64,000 nucleotides of DNA. Origin: Dysgonomonas sp. 511 (GTDB lineage Bacteria > Bacteroidota > Bacteroidia > Bacteroidales > Dysgonomonadaceae). The notes beneath the pieces were generated by a model. The model saw nothing but the letters and a program-made list of their open reading frames with translations. It ran no database searches and was not told where the DNA came from. The translations under genes and the position numbers were made by a program. Shown here piece after piece: positions 26,659 through 36,403 of this stretch (position 1 is the first letter of the stretch; every line of letters begins with the position of its first letter). Where the stretch lies: assembly GCF_010501105.1 (NCBI RefSeq), contig NZ_QVMQ01000011.1, positions 1 through 64,000 on the forward strand, in the 5' to 3' direction.

Positions 26659-26773
26659 ATGGGCTGGGCTTCGTTCTTTAAGATGCAATTAAAAAGGAAA
26701 TGTTGCATGCATCTTCAATTAATTTTTCAAAATTACATATATATTTTTACAAAAATAATATGACAGTTTTATT

Positions 26774-27184
26774 TTAGTCTGGTCGTTGGGTAAAAAGTAT
26801 CATCTTCACCTTTACTTTATTCCCTATATCTATGATATCTACTACATCCTGCAGGCTTAACGAACGGTCTGCCTGTAGTAGCACATTCATTTCCTCATTT
26901 TCCGATTTTTTTTCGAGTATAGACAATAATGCAGGTTCTATTTCCCCTTTTTGCATTTCTTTGTCGTCGATGAAATATTTAAGGTCTTTGGTAATTATCA
27001 GATTTATGTTCTTTTTTGTCACCACCTGTTCCGATGTAGATGCATTAGGCAATAAAACCCTTATTGCTGCAGGAGTGACCATTGTGGATATAATAAGAAA
27101 GAAAAGCAGCAAGAAGAACATTATATCGTTCAACGATGCTGTATATACTTCAGCGGTTCTTGTCTTTTTGCGTTCTATTTTCAT
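26774..27184 (-). CDS. exbD: ExbD/TolR family protein
   Basis: A 136-residue biopolymer-transport protein with the membrane helix and critical Asp in TASLNDIMFFLLLFFLIISTM, then a periplasmic domain ending with KVKMILFTQ. It would use the proton gradient with ExbB to drive TonB. It lies 45 bases after exbB on the same strand. This is a compact classical form, unlike the longer ExbD at 1421. Confidence 0.92.
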   Translation of the reverse strand: MKIERKKTRTAEVYTASLNDIMFFLLLFFLIISTMVTPAAIRVLLPNASTSEQVVTKKNINLIITKDLKYFIDDKEMQKGEIEPALLSILEKKSENEEMNVLLQADRSLSLQDVVDIIDIGNKVKVKMILFTQRPD

Positions 27185-27229
27185 ATCCTACTATTTTCTA
27201 ATATTGGCAATCTGGGCATCTTTTTATAA

Positions 27230-27934
27230 TTACAAGCCATTGTTTCTCTTACTTGCCCTTATAGCCTTCAATACTTCGTTCGACTCCTTGTCTACACTAA
27301 TGACAACCTTGTCTATTCTTCCATTCAGCAAATAGTAGCCAGTGTAGGCTACGATACCCACGAGCAAGCCTGCTCCCGAACAGATCATTTTCTGATAAAG
27401 ACCTGTAGATATAGTGTCGATAGCAATATCATTGGCGAGTGCAATGTCATAAAATATCTTTATCACGCCAAATATGGTTCCCAAAAACCCTAGCATGGGT
27501 GCTATAGATGCAGTAATTCCGAGCCAATTCATCTGGTTTTCGAGCACGCTTACCTGTTGGCGGGCTTCTATTTCCATCGCTTCCTGTATTTCCGACTCTT
27601 CTTTATCGTATTCTTTCAGTCCGGCAGCGATTATCTTTGCCGAAGCATAAGGACGCTCGACACAGAATTTGAGTGCTTTTTCTATCTTTCCATCATGTAC
27701 AAGCTCTACGACACGCGATAACCAAACGGAGTCTTTCCGGCCAAGACGGCTTATTACCAACCATTTATTTATAATTACGTATATCGCCACAAGTGACAAT
27801 AAGAATATGGGAAGAAGTATCCATCCTCCTTTCATCACAAGGCTTAAATAGCTTTCTTCTGGTACGTTTTGGGCAGCCTGCCCTGCTATTTCTACTGTAG
27901 GCTCAACGGCTTGAAGCAAAACTAATAAATTCAT
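27230..27934 (-). CDS. exbB: MotA/TolQ/ExbB proton channel family protein
   Basis: A 234-residue membrane protein with three hydrophobic segments: near residues 30-55 (WILLPIFLLSLVAIYVI), about 140-165 (LGITASIAPMLGFLGTIFG) and 175-200 (MICSGAGLLVGIVAYTGYYLL). The middle segment and APMLGFLGTI are the conserved channel signature. It pairs with exbD downstream. No tonB gene is next to them. Confidence 0.92.
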   Translation of the reverse strand: MNLLVLLQAVEPTVEIAGQAAQNVPEESYLSLVMKGGWILLPIFLLSLVAIYVIINKWLVISRLGRKDSVWLSRVVELVHDGKIEKALKFCVERPYASAKIIAAGLKEYDKEESEIQEAMEIEARQQVSVLENQMNWLGITASIAPMLGFLGTIFGVIKIFYDIALANDIAIDTISTGLYQKMICSGAGLLVGIVAYTGYYLLNGRIDKVVISVDKESNEVLKAIRASKRNNGL

Positions 27935-27967
27935 AGGTTGATGTTTACATTTAATTATAACAAAATC

Positions 27968-27998
27968 CGACAGACGAACAAAGATAAGTCATCTGTCG
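27968..27998 (-). promoter_or_regulatory. exbB -7 box inside an inverted repeat (also possible nuoN terminator)
   Basis: Minus-strand TATCTTTG at 27979-27986 is an exact TAnnTTTG. It lies in the loop of a perfect 7-bp dyad, CGACAGA (27968-27974) with TCTGTCG (27992-27998). After the stem the minus strand reads GATTTTGTTAT, so the same hairpin could end the nuo transcript. Confidence 0.45.
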
Positions 27999-28024
27999 AA
28001 TTTTTATTTATCATTTAATAATCT

Positions 28025-29449
28025 TTAATATATCCCGAAACTCACATTATGTATATATTGATAGAAGCAACTAACTACTCCAATTACAAATATACCAACC
28101 ATAGAGAGTACCAATGACACTTTCATATAGCCATCTGTATTAACAGATTCGATAGGAGAATTGTTTTTGTTAATAAACATTGCTTTCACAACCAGGAGAT
28201 AATAGTATAAAGATATTACTGTATTCAAGAAGGCGAGGAATACCAAAAGCACATGTCCCTGTTCCATTGCCGCCATAAATACAAACAGTTTGCTAAAGAA
28301 TCCGGCTGCAAACGGGATACCTCCCAACGAGAACATTGCTATCATCATAGCCAATGCCAGCTTTGGATTTGTATTATACAAGCCATTATAATCATCCATG
28401 CTTACCTTGCCTGTCTTATCCTCTATGGCCGATATAACGCCAAAGGCTGCGAGGTTAGAGAATACGTAAACAAATATATAGAAGATTGTGGCAGCCATAC
28501 CTTCTTGTGTTCCTGTAAACAAGCTCAGCATAATGTATCCTGCTTGCGATATGGAAGAAAAGGCAAGGAAGCGTTTCATATTCTTCTGGCGAAGTGCAAA
28601 CAAGTTACCAACAGTGATAGTAACCAATATTATTATCCATATTATATTCACCCAAACATCTGAGAGCGTGGGGAATACTTTGAACAAAATGGCCATCAAT
28701 GCAAATACTGCCGCACCTTTCGATATTGTAGAAAGATACAGGGTAACATTTGTCGGTGCTCCCTGATAAGTATCGGGTGCCCATAGATGGAACGGAACGA
28801 GAGATATCTTGAAGAACAACCCTGTCATCATAAATATCATAGCCATGATAGTCAGGGGACTAGCGTATATTGTTGCGGCTATGTCGGTATAATACAATGT
28901 ACCAACCGCACCGTACAAGAAAGATAATCCAAACAGCATTATTGCTGACGAGAAGATGGCATTGAATATATACTTGGCTCCGGCTTCGGCCGATTCGTGT
29001 TTGTGCTTATTGAACGCAACCAGTGCAGCTATCGGAAGAGAAGCTGTTTCGAGCCCGATATAGAACAACAGGAAGTTCCCTGCCGATACCATCAGGTTCA
29101 TCCCTATCAGTGTAAGGACGATCAGCATAAAAAACTCGCCTCTCTTTATAATAGATTGCGGTTGTTTCAACCATGTATTTGCTTGCAGAAGTATAAGGAA
29201 AACCCCTATGTTCAATATATTCTTTATTGTATAATAGGCTGGGCCTGTAACATACATCCCGGCAAAAGAACTGCCATCGTCTTTGAAAAAGAAACAAAGG
29301 ACAGTGTGCGCAAGGAAAATTGTGCAAGCCACCGGGAAATAATATTTCTTTGCCCCGTCCGAAGCGAACAAATCGTAAAAAATGAGTAGGAGAAATACCA
29401 CAATCAGTGATAGTTCGTGCTTCATCAACAAGTAATTACTCAAATCCAT
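28025..29449 (-). CDS. nuoN: NADH-quinone oxidoreductase-like complex, subunit N
   Basis: One of the three antiporter-like proton-pumping subunits in the membrane arm of complex I. About 13-14 hydrophobic segments cover 474 residues. The conserved lysine and proton-antiporter region is in ISLVPFHLWAPDTYQGAPTNVT, with FLAFSSISQAGYIMLSL further on. It is the last nuo gene of the cluster, 15 bases after nuoM. Confidence 0.93.
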   Translation of the reverse strand: MDLSNYLLMKHELSLIVVFLLLIFYDLFASDGAKKYYFPVACTIFLAHTVLCFFFKDDGSSFAGMYVTGPAYYTIKNILNIGVFLILLQANTWLKQPQSIIKRGEFFMLIVLTLIGMNLMVSAGNFLLFYIGLETASLPIAALVAFNKHKHESAEAGAKYIFNAIFSSAIMLFGLSFLYGAVGTLYYTDIAATIYASPLTIMAMIFMMTGLFFKISLVPFHLWAPDTYQGAPTNVTLYLSTISKGAAVFALMAILFKVFPTLSDVWVNIIWIIILVTITVGNLFALRQKNMKRFLAFSSISQAGYIMLSLFTGTQEGMAATIFYIFVYVFSNLAAFGVISAIEDKTGKVSMDDYNGLYNTNPKLALAMMIAMFSLGGIPFAAGFFSKLFVFMAAMEQGHVLLVFLAFLNTVISLYYYLLVVKAMFINKNNSPIESVNTDGYMKVSLVLSMVGIFVIGVVSCFYQYIHNVSFGIY

Positions 29450-29464
29450 TTTTATATCTTATTT

Positions 29465-30943
29465 TTATTTTATATACGCCAAACTTGCACTTATCAACTC
29501 GGATATCCATCCCGGGAACATACCCATACCTGCCACACAGATAATAAGCCCTACTGTTGCCACTTTCTCGTGCCATACAGCATCAGTCAGCTCCAGATGA
29601 TGTGGATCTTGAACAGGGCCATACAGTATTTTACCTACAACTTTCAATATATATACCGCTGTTACCACAATAGACGATATAGCCGCTATTGTAAATATGC
29701 GGTGGAACATATCGTTGTGGGCAAATGCACCGACAAATATTGTCATTTCGGCTACGAAACCACTCAATCCCGGAAGACCGAGCGAAGCCATACCGGCTAT
29801 TACATAGCATACGCTAAGGAACGGCATTATTTTCATCAAACCTCCCATTTCGCGAATATCACGTGTATGCGTCCGTCCATATATCATACCTATCAAGGCA
29901 AAGAAAAGGGCTGTCATCAGACCATGCGAAAGCATTTGCATCACTGCCCCGGTCATTGCAGTCTTGTTCATCATCAGGATGGCAAACAATACAAGTCCGC
30001 AGTGACTAACCGAAGAGTATGCATTGATATATTTCAGGTCTGTTTGAGATATAGCACCCAATGCACCATAAATCACACTGATACCCGTAAGTATTATAAA
30101 TATCCATGCCAGCTCGTCGGCAGCTTCGGGCATAAGGCGCATCGCTATGCGGAAACAGCCGTATCCCCCCAACTTCATCAATACTCCTGCGTGAAGCATC
30201 GAAACAGCAGTCGGCGCAGATGCGTGACCATCGGGCGACCATGTATGGAACGGGAAAAGAGCCCCTAGTACTCCAAAGCCTAAGAATGTCAACGGGAATA
30301 TCCAATATTGGGCTGCGACAGGAATTGCATTATTAGCTGCAATTTCTAATATATTGAATGTATAGTCTCCTGTGGCAGACGAATTAAAATAGATACCGAA
30401 GATGCCAACCGCAAGGAATGCAGAGCCTCCCATCAGCATCAGAGTCAGTTTCATTGCCGAATATTCTTTCCGTCCTGTTCCCCAAAGCCCGATAAGCAGA
30501 TACATCGGTATCAAGGCTATTTCGTAGAAGAAGAACATGGTAAACATATCCAACGATATGAAGAATCCATACACTCCTACCGACAGCAGCGTGAGCCACA
30601 TAAAGAAGTCTTTTGGCAGGGGATTCATATTCCACGAAGCAAATGTGCCGGTAAAGATAATTATCGCTGTAAGCAATATCATCAACACCGAAATACCATC
30701 TACACCGATAGCATAGTGTATGTTCAATGCTTCGAACCATACCTTATCGTATGTAAACAACATTTCCGCCATGTTGCCTGCTCCCCTCTCCTGGTAAAAC
30801 ATAAATAAAAGGACAAGGGCCAATGCAACCTCTATCACTGCGCCGATAACACCCACCGTACGCACTTGTCTGATGTTTTTGCATGGAATAAATGCAATCA
30901 GCATCAAAACAGGAACCAGAATAAATAATGAAAGAATATTCAT
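29465..30943 (-). CDS. nuoM: NADH-quinone oxidoreductase-like complex, subunit M
   Basis: An antiporter-like membrane subunit with the family motifs FFFYEIALIPMYLLIGLWG (conserved Glu) and LFPFHTWSPDGHASAPTAVS, plus KYINAYSSVSHCG. The start is ATG 30943. A longer frame to 30979 exists, but its extra 12 codons are encoded by a small tandem repeat (AGCTGTTAGCCAAT/ATT), and the chosen start gives the normal N-terminus MNILSLFILVPVL. Confidence 0.93.
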   Translation of the reverse strand: MNILSLFILVPVLMLIAFIPCKNIRQVRTVGVIGAVIEVALALVLLFMFYQERGAGNMAEMLFTYDKVWFEALNIHYAIGVDGISVLMILLTAIIIFTGTFASWNMNPLPKDFFMWLTLLSVGVYGFFISLDMFTMFFFYEIALIPMYLLIGLWGTGRKEYSAMKLTLMLMGGSAFLAVGIFGIYFNSSATGDYTFNILEIAANNAIPVAAQYWIFPLTFLGFGVLGALFPFHTWSPDGHASAPTAVSMLHAGVLMKLGGYGCFRIAMRLMPEAADELAWIFIILTGISVIYGALGAISQTDLKYINAYSSVSHCGLVLFAILMMNKTAMTGAVMQMLSHGLMTALFFALIGMIYGRTHTRDIREMGGLMKIMPFLSVCYVIAGMASLGLPGLSGFVAEMTIFVGAFAHNDMFHRIFTIAAISSIVVTAVYILKVVGKILYGPVQDPHHLELTDAVWHEKVATVGLIICVAGMGMFPGWISELISASLAYIK

Positions 30944-30952
30944 ATTTTTTTT

Positions 30953-30984
30953 AGCTGTTAGCCAATAGCTGTTAGCCATTAGCT
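30953..30984. repeat. 14-bp tandem repeat between nuoL and nuoM
   Basis: AGCTGTTAGCCAAT (30953-30966) is followed by AGCTGTTAGCCATT (30967-30980) and AGCT. Short repeats of this wording are common in intergenic DNA of this phylum; the meaning is unknown. Confidence 0.7.
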
Positions 30985-31042
30985 CTTTTATACTTTTATA
31001 TTTTTTATCTTATTCCTTTAGCTTATAACCAAAGGCTCTTTT

Positions 31043-32986
31043 CTACTTACAAACAAAACATACTATCCATCCGCAGAATCCTACAACCAGAATTAACGCT
31101 CCCAATAAATAGGCTAAGGCATATTGCTGTATATAGCCCGATTGGAAATTCTTTATAGTACTGGATGCTGCTTGAGTTACAGAGGCAAGCGAATCCATAA
31201 AGCCATCGACATACTTGCGGTCGAACCATGCGATAGGTTTAGAAATACGTTTGAATATAATTTTACGTGTAACGAATAACCATAATTCATCGAAGTAAAA
31301 CTTATGCAATGCCCATTTATATAATGTGCTTATGCTGCCCGCAATCTTATCCGGCAACTCGTTTTTCTTATAATATAACTTGAATGCGATACCTATTCCG
31401 ATGAGTGAAATCACAACACTGGTAACCGCTATCTGCATATTCACATGCGCATCGTAAGGCACACCGTCGTTAGTCACAAACCTGGCAAACGGAATGATAC
31501 CCGAAAACGCAGCAAAGAAAGCCAGTATAATCAATGGAATAGCCATAGTAGGGCCGGCTTCGTGTGGTTCGTGATGATAATGCTTCTTCTCATAGAAGAA
31601 TATGCGTAGGAACAAACGAGTCATATAGAACGCTGTCAATCCGGCTGCAAAACTAAGGCAGAAGTATATCGCTTTATTGTGTTCGAAGGCAGCAACAAGT
31701 ATTTCATCTTTACTCCAAAACCCGGAGAGTGGGAATATTCCGGCAATAGCCAGCCATGCGATACCAAATGTAATGCACGTGATCGGCAACTTCTTGGCCA
31801 GACCTCCCATATCGTCCATTTCGTTGCTGTGCACAGCATGTATGATAGCACCGGCACAAAGGAACAATAATGCTTTGAAGAAAGCGTGGGTAAATAAGTG
31901 GAACATACCTGCCATATATCCCAGTCCTTCGTGTCCTCCATACTTGGACACCCCTAGCGAGGTAAGCATGAAAGCTATCTGAGAGATGGTAGAGAATGCG
32001 AGTACTCGTTTTATATCTGTCTGCGTACAAGCTACGATTGCGGCAAAAAGTGCAGTGATCGTTCCTACCCAAGCTATTATGTTCAATACATCGGGTGCTC
32101 CGAAAGCATATACCGGAAACAAGCGTGCAACCAAGAATACTCCGGCAACAACCATCGTTGCAGCATGGATTAGTGCAGAAGCAGGTGTAGGGCCTTCCAT
32201 CGCGTCGGGCAACCAGATGTGGAACGGCATCATCGCCGATTTACCCGCACCTCCCATAAATATCAACATCATCGCCCATGAAAGGACAGAAAAACCGAGG
32301 AACGACGTTCCGGCAGTCGACGATACTGCAAGGGCGGCATTGGATGCTGTCAGAGAAGCGAAGTCGAACGTGCCTGTGAAATATGATAGTAATAATATAC
32401 CTACAAGGAAGAAGAAGTCGGCAAAACGAGTTACAATAAATGCTTTCTTAGAAGCAGCTACCGCAGAAGGTTTTACATAGTAGAAACTGATAAGAAGGAA
32501 TGAAGACACTCCTACAAGTTCCCAGAAAACATACATCTGGAAAATGTTTGTTGCCACCACAAGCCCCAACATCGAAAGGCTGAACAATGAAAGAAAAGCG
32601 TAATAACGTTGAAAACCTTTCTCCCCTTTCATATACCCCAGGCTATATATATGCACCATCAGCGACACTGTTGTGATTACAACAAGCATCATCACCGAAA
32701 TAGGGTCGAGGTACATACCCAAGTCGATATGCAGTGAATCGGTAAACCGAAGCCATTCGAAATTAAATACATTTATAGCCTGATATATACCATCGGCATC
32801 TTTTCCTACTTCGAAGAAGTACTGGTAGGCAGTCATATAAGCCAATATGGCCATTACGCCCAACGATATAGAGCCTAATATACCGGCAACCACCGGTTTC
32901 ATGTATTTACCACCGAGCCCCAAAATGAGGAACATTACAGCCGGAAGTATGAGAATCAGTATAGAATAATTAAATGCGTGTTCCAT
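31043..32986 (-). CDS. nuoL: NADH-quinone oxidoreductase-like complex, subunit L
   Basis: The largest antiporter-like subunit, 647 residues with about 15 hydrophobic segments. Motifs are YVFWELVGVSSFLLISFYY (conserved Glu), SAMMPFHIWLPDAMEGPTPASALIHAATMV, and a C-terminal long helix region (residues about 540-600) that braces the membrane arm. It lies 20 bases after nuoK. Confidence 0.95.
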   Translation of the reverse strand: MEHAFNYSILILILPAVMFLILGLGGKYMKPVVAGILGSISLGVMAILAYMTAYQYFFEVGKDADGIYQAINVFNFEWLRFTDSLHIDLGMYLDPISVMMLVVITTVSLMVHIYSLGYMKGEKGFQRYYAFLSLFSLSMLGLVVATNIFQMYVFWELVGVSSFLLISFYYVKPSAVAASKKAFIVTRFADFFFLVGILLLSYFTGTFDFASLTASNAALAVSSTAGTSFLGFSVLSWAMMLIFMGGAGKSAMMPFHIWLPDAMEGPTPASALIHAATMVVAGVFLVARLFPVYAFGAPDVLNIIAWVGTITALFAAIVACTQTDIKRVLAFSTISQIAFMLTSLGVSKYGGHEGLGYMAGMFHLFTHAFFKALLFLCAGAIIHAVHSNEMDDMGGLAKKLPITCITFGIAWLAIAGIFPLSGFWSKDEILVAAFEHNKAIYFCLSFAAGLTAFYMTRLFLRIFFYEKKHYHHEPHEAGPTMAIPLIILAFFAAFSGIIPFARFVTNDGVPYDAHVNMQIAVTSVVISLIGIGIAFKLYYKKNELPDKIAGSISTLYKWALHKFYFDELWLFVTRKIIFKRISKPIAWFDRKYVDGFMDSLASVTQAASSTIKNFQSGYIQQYALAYLLGALILVVGFCGWIVCFVCK

Positions 32987-33006
32987 ATCTTATTGCAATT
33001 TCCTTC

Positions 33007-33351
33007 TTAGTTTTTCATTTTGGTTATGTTTTCATCCACATATATACTCTTCACATTGCGGTATATATTGATAATAATGGCAATCGCCACTGCCGTTTCG
33101 GCTGCTGCTATACCAATAGCAAACAGAGTGAAGAAAAATCCTTCGAGCTGTCCGGGATAGAGATAACGGTTGAACACCACAAAGTTGAGGTCGGCGGCAT
33201 TTAGCATCAACTCGACCGATATCAAAACCATCAGCATATTCTTGCGTGACAAAAATCCGTACACCCCTGCAAAAAACATGATTGTACTTACAGCCAGAAA
33301 TGCCTCGATTGGCACCGGACCCGACAGAAAATTTGTTATTAATTCGCCCAT
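33007..33351 (-). CDS. nuoK: NADH-quinone oxidoreductase-like complex, subunit K
   Basis: A small three-helix membrane subunit of 114 residues. The segment LMVLISVELMLNAADLNFVVF carries the first conserved Glu of this family and AIGIAAAETAVAIAIIINIYR the second. It follows the DUF1877 gene after a 137-base gap with several weak hairpins, unlike the tight spacing of the other nuo genes. Confidence 0.95.
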   Translation of the reverse strand: MGELITNFLSGPVPIEAFLAVSTIMFFAGVYGFLSRKNMLMVLISVELMLNAADLNFVVFNRYLYPGQLEGFFFTLFAIGIAAAETAVAIAIIINIYRNVKSIYVDENITKMKN

Positions 33352-33488
33352 ATATTTCCTATATATTTATCCCTTTTTGTAGGGTTAAGGTCGCAGACCT
33401 ATTTATTGTCTATCTAAGTATAACTGTCGTTGTTAGTTATAACTTTAAAACATATCAATAAATTTTATCTGTTACTTATTTTATTTCT

Positions 33489-33989
33489 TTATAATATACT
33501 TACAATAATATGTTGTTTTTGTTCCAAAGCTTTTTTGTAGAAACCGATCAATATCCGGAGGCTTTCTTCTATTTCTTCCAAAAGCTGGTCTTTATCTTCT
33601 TCTTCGATACCTTCGGGATAGAGGTCGGCTCTTTTCATCTTTGCCACATTGAGTTTGATTGTGTGAGCAGCGACGTCAAAGTTTTCGAGAGCGGCGATTA
33701 TATTCGGCAACTCCTTGTTTTCGGTACATGCTATAAATTCATTTTCGTAACTCATCACATGCACCCCGACTACCGCTTCGCTAAGCTTCTCGCCTTCTAT
33801 CGGATCTGAAGCTGACACCCCGGTTAGGTAATAGTGCAACAAATCCCACGATTTATCAAGGCCTACGGATGGAAACTTTTCACTTTCTTCTATTTCCATC
33901 AGACGATCGCTCAACTCTTCTTCTTCGAGTTTTATCAAAGGAATAAGAGTTTCCTCGTCAATCATCATATATTCCGCACGCATCCCCAT
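33489..33989 (-). CDS. DUF1877/YfbM-like protein inserted in the nuo cluster
   Basis: A soluble, acidic protein of 166 residues with the look of the DUF1877 (YfbM) family: an N-terminal LEEEELSDRLMEIEESE region, LDKSWDLLHYYLTG near the middle, SEAVVGVHVMSYEN, and a helical C-terminus LLEEIEESLRILIGFYKKAL. The role is unknown. It sits between nuoJ (8 bases away) and nuoK (137 bases away), which are normally adjacent, on the same strand. It could be a passenger gene or a regulator of the complex. Confidence 0.7.
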   Translation of the reverse strand: MGMRAEYMMIDEETLIPLIKLEEEELSDRLMEIEESEKFPSVGLDKSWDLLHYYLTGVSASDPIEGEKLSEAVVGVHVMSYENEFIACTENKELPNIIAALENFDVAAHTIKLNVAKMKRADLYPEGIEEEDKDQLLEEIEESLRILIGFYKKALEQKQHIIVSIL

Positions 33990-33997
33990 TTTCTTCC

Positions 33998-34501
33998 TTA
34001 TCTTTTCCGGGCAATCATCAGCCCACCAATGATACAGGCAAGAAGGAGGATACTTATCGCCTCGAATGGCAACAGGTATTGGTATTTATCCGTACCCATC
34101 ATTGCCAGTCCGACCTCCTGCATATTCAATTCGCTTTGCGTGATATAAGTATAAAACTTATTCACATTGTAGAATATGATATGCCCGCAAATGCCAAGCC
34201 CGGCTAATGCCGATACCAAGGCAATAAACATACGTCCCGGTTTCTCGAATTTGACATCTACTCCCGGTTCGTGCGTCAGTAAGATTGCGAAGATAAACAA
34301 TACCATCACCCCGCCTGCATATACAGCTATCTGCACAGCCATCAGGAAGTGATAATCTAGTAAAAGGTACAGACCCGCTGTTCCCAGTAAAACGAACAAT
34401 AAAAATGTAGCCGAACGGATAATCTTCCGTGTGATAACTGCCATTACTGAGCTACATGCAATTATTGTTGCTAAAATGTAAAATATAATTTGTTCTGCCA
34501 T
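33998..34501 (-). CDS. nuoJ: NADH-quinone oxidoreductase-like complex, subunit J
   Basis: A five-helix membrane subunit of 167 residues, with the family start IIFYILATIIACSSVMAVI, the motif SATFLLFVLLGTAGLYLLLDYHFLMAVQIAVYAGGVMVLFIFAI-like region and EAISILLLACIIGGLMIARK at the end. It is 20 bases after nuoI and 8 bases before the DUF1877 gene. Confidence 0.94.
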   Translation of the reverse strand: MAEQIIFYILATIIACSSVMAVITRKIIRSATFLLFVLLGTAGLYLLLDYHFLMAVQIAVYAGGVMVLFIFAILLTHEPGVDVKFEKPGRMFIALVSALAGLGICGHIIFYNVNKFYTYITQSELNMQEVGLAMMGTDKYQYLLPFEAISILLLACIIGGLMIARKR

Positions 34502-34521
34502 AATCTATTGATTATCGTATA

Positions 34522-35241
34522 TTATTCTTTATCTTCTTTTTGCTTGTCCTCTGCTTCCGGTAACTTCGAAGCCGGAACTGTATCCGTAGTCACAGGAGTT
34601 GTATCCTGCATTTTCTCTTTTACTATCGGTTTGGTTTCTGCTTCGGGTTTTATATCTTGCAAAGGTATAGGCTCTACAGGAGTTTCAGGCTTTCCTTCAG
34701 GAGCTTTATTTGTTCCGTGTACAGCTTCTTCTGCTTTAGCTACAGGCTTGCTTACAATCGGCTTGTTTTCTTTTTTCTTTTCGCGAAGTTTAGAGCCTTC
34801 ATGGTTCAATTGCTGGATAAGCTTGCTACGTGTGAAGAGTGAGTTTTCGAACGTATTGGCAAAAACGATAGCATCTTGCGGACAAGTTATCACGCATAGA
34901 TTACAGAATGTACACTTGCCTAAGTCGTACACATGGCGGTCGAGAATTTTCTTCTTCTTACCGTCTTCTGTCTCTATCATTTTCGAAATCACCTCTATAG
35001 TTCCATTCGGACAGTTCATTTGACAGATACCACAAGCTGTACAAGCATGCTCGTTGTTCTCGTCGTGAGGCATAACCAATTCGCCGCGAAAACGCTCAGG
35101 TATAACAAGGGTAGCACGGTTTTCCGGATATTGCTCTGTGATTTTTTTTGTCCAAAGCTCTCCCCAAGTCACCCGCATACCTGTAAGCAGCGACTTGATT
35201 CCGCCGAATAAACCTGAAAAATATTCTGATACTGAACTCAT
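34522..35241 (-). CDS. nuoI: NADH-quinone oxidoreductase-like complex, subunit I with long C-terminal extension
   Basis: This hydrophilic subunit holds two [4Fe-4S] clusters: CTACGICQMNCP (about residue 67) and CTFCNLCVITCP (about residue 106), each with the CxxCxxCxxxCP pattern. A typical NuoI is about 150-180 residues. Here an extra 80 residues follow, a low-complexity Lys/Glu/Pro/Thr tail (for example KPIVSKPVAKAEEAVHG) that has no known role in the complex. It lies 19 bases after nuoH. Confidence 0.92.
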   Translation of the reverse strand: MSSVSEYFSGLFGGIKSLLTGMRVTWGELWTKKITEQYPENRATLVIPERFRGELVMPHDENNEHACTACGICQMNCPNGTIEVISKMIETEDGKKKKILDRHVYDLGKCTFCNLCVITCPQDAIVFANTFENSLFTRSKLIQQLNHEGSKLREKKKENKPIVSKPVAKAEEAVHGTNKAPEGKPETPVEPIPLQDIKPEAETKPIVKEKMQDTTPVTTDTVPASKLPEAEDKQKEDKE

Positions 35242-35260
35242 TTTCTTAATCCTCTATAAA

Positions 35261-36370
35261 TTAAAATATATCTGTCAACGTCAATCCTGCTAAAACGACA
35301 AGAACCATCAACAAAATGTTTACCATATTGATAGGCAACAAGTATTTCCATTCCAGATTCAACAACTGGTCGATACGCAGGCGAGGGAATGTCCATCTTA
35401 CCCACAAGCTAAGGAATACAAGGAAAGCTGTTTTGCCGAAGAACCATACATACGATGGTATATAATTCATAACCTGATTGAAGCCATCCCATCCTTCTAC
35501 TTGGAAAGGCATGTAACCGCCCAGAAAGACCGTTGCTGCAATACCTGCTACAATAAACATATTCAAGTATTCTGCCAGATAGAAAAATCCGAATTGCAGC
35601 CCCGAATACTCTGTATGGTAACCGGCAGTCAATTCCGATTCGGCTTCGGGCAAGTCGAATGGCCCGCGATTGGTTTCGGCATGACCGGATATCAGGTAGA
35701 TAATGAATGCGATAAGCGCAGGTATATGTCCGTTGAAAATATTCCAGCAGTAAGCCTGTTGCTGCATAATACCGGAGAAGCTCATCGTACCCGACAATAC
35801 AACCATTGTCATCAAAGCAAAGCCTGCCGACAATTCGTAACTGATAAACTGTGCTCCACTACGCATGGCACCAATCATCGAATATTTGTTGTTGCTCGAC
35901 CATCCGGCTAATAAAACACCGATGATTCCGAGCGAGGACACTGCTATAACATAAAACACTCCAATATTGAAGTCGATAGCATGAAGCCCCTGCCCGAACG
36001 GCAAAGCCCCGAAGGTTAGCATAGATGCCACAATCATAAAGAACGGAGCGGTATAGAATAAGAACCTGTCCGACTTGTTGATATGGATTATCTCCTTCAA
36101 CAATATCTTAATCATGTCGGCGATACTCTGTATTATACCGTACTTACCAACGCGGTTGGGACCCAAACGAGCCTGAAAGAAGGCTGTGATCTTACGTTCT
36201 ACATAAATAAGTATCAATGCCAATATGGCATATAGAGCAAGCAGGGCAACGCCTACCAATACAAACTCTATTGCCAGAACCGCCCATGTAGGTAAATTTT
36301 CGCTCAAAAATGCATCAAAGTTCTGTAGGAGCTTTGAGACCTCTAACGGTTGCGAATAGTTTAACAGCAT
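35261..36370 (-). CDS. nuoH: NADH-quinone oxidoreductase-like complex, subunit H
   Basis: A membrane subunit of 369 residues with about eight helices forming the junction to the quinone site. Family motifs are [20 protein letters not shown] (first loop) and [26 protein letters not shown], then [13 protein letters not shown] near the end. It is 33 bases after nuoCD. Confidence 0.96.
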   Translation of the reverse strand: MLLNYSQPLEVSKLLQNFDAFLSENLPTWAVLAIEFVLVGVALLALYAILALILIYVERKITAFFQARLGPNRVGKYGIIQSIADMIKILLKEIIHINKSDRFLFYTAPFFMIVASMLTFGALPFGQGLHAIDFNIGVFYVIAVSSLGIIGVLLAGWSSNNKYSMIGAMRSGAQFISYELSAGFALMTMVVLSGTMSFSGIMQQQAYCWNIFNGHIPALIAFIIYLISGHAETNRGPFDLPEAESELTAGYHTEYSGLQFGFFYLAEYLNMFIVAGIAATVFLGGYMPFQVEGWDGFNQVMNYIPSYVWFFGKTAFLVFLSLWVRWTFPRLRIDQLLNLEWKYLLPINMVNILLMVLVVLAGLTLTDIF

Positions 36371-36403
36371 ATATCTTTATATTGATAAATAAATAATTCT
36401 TGG

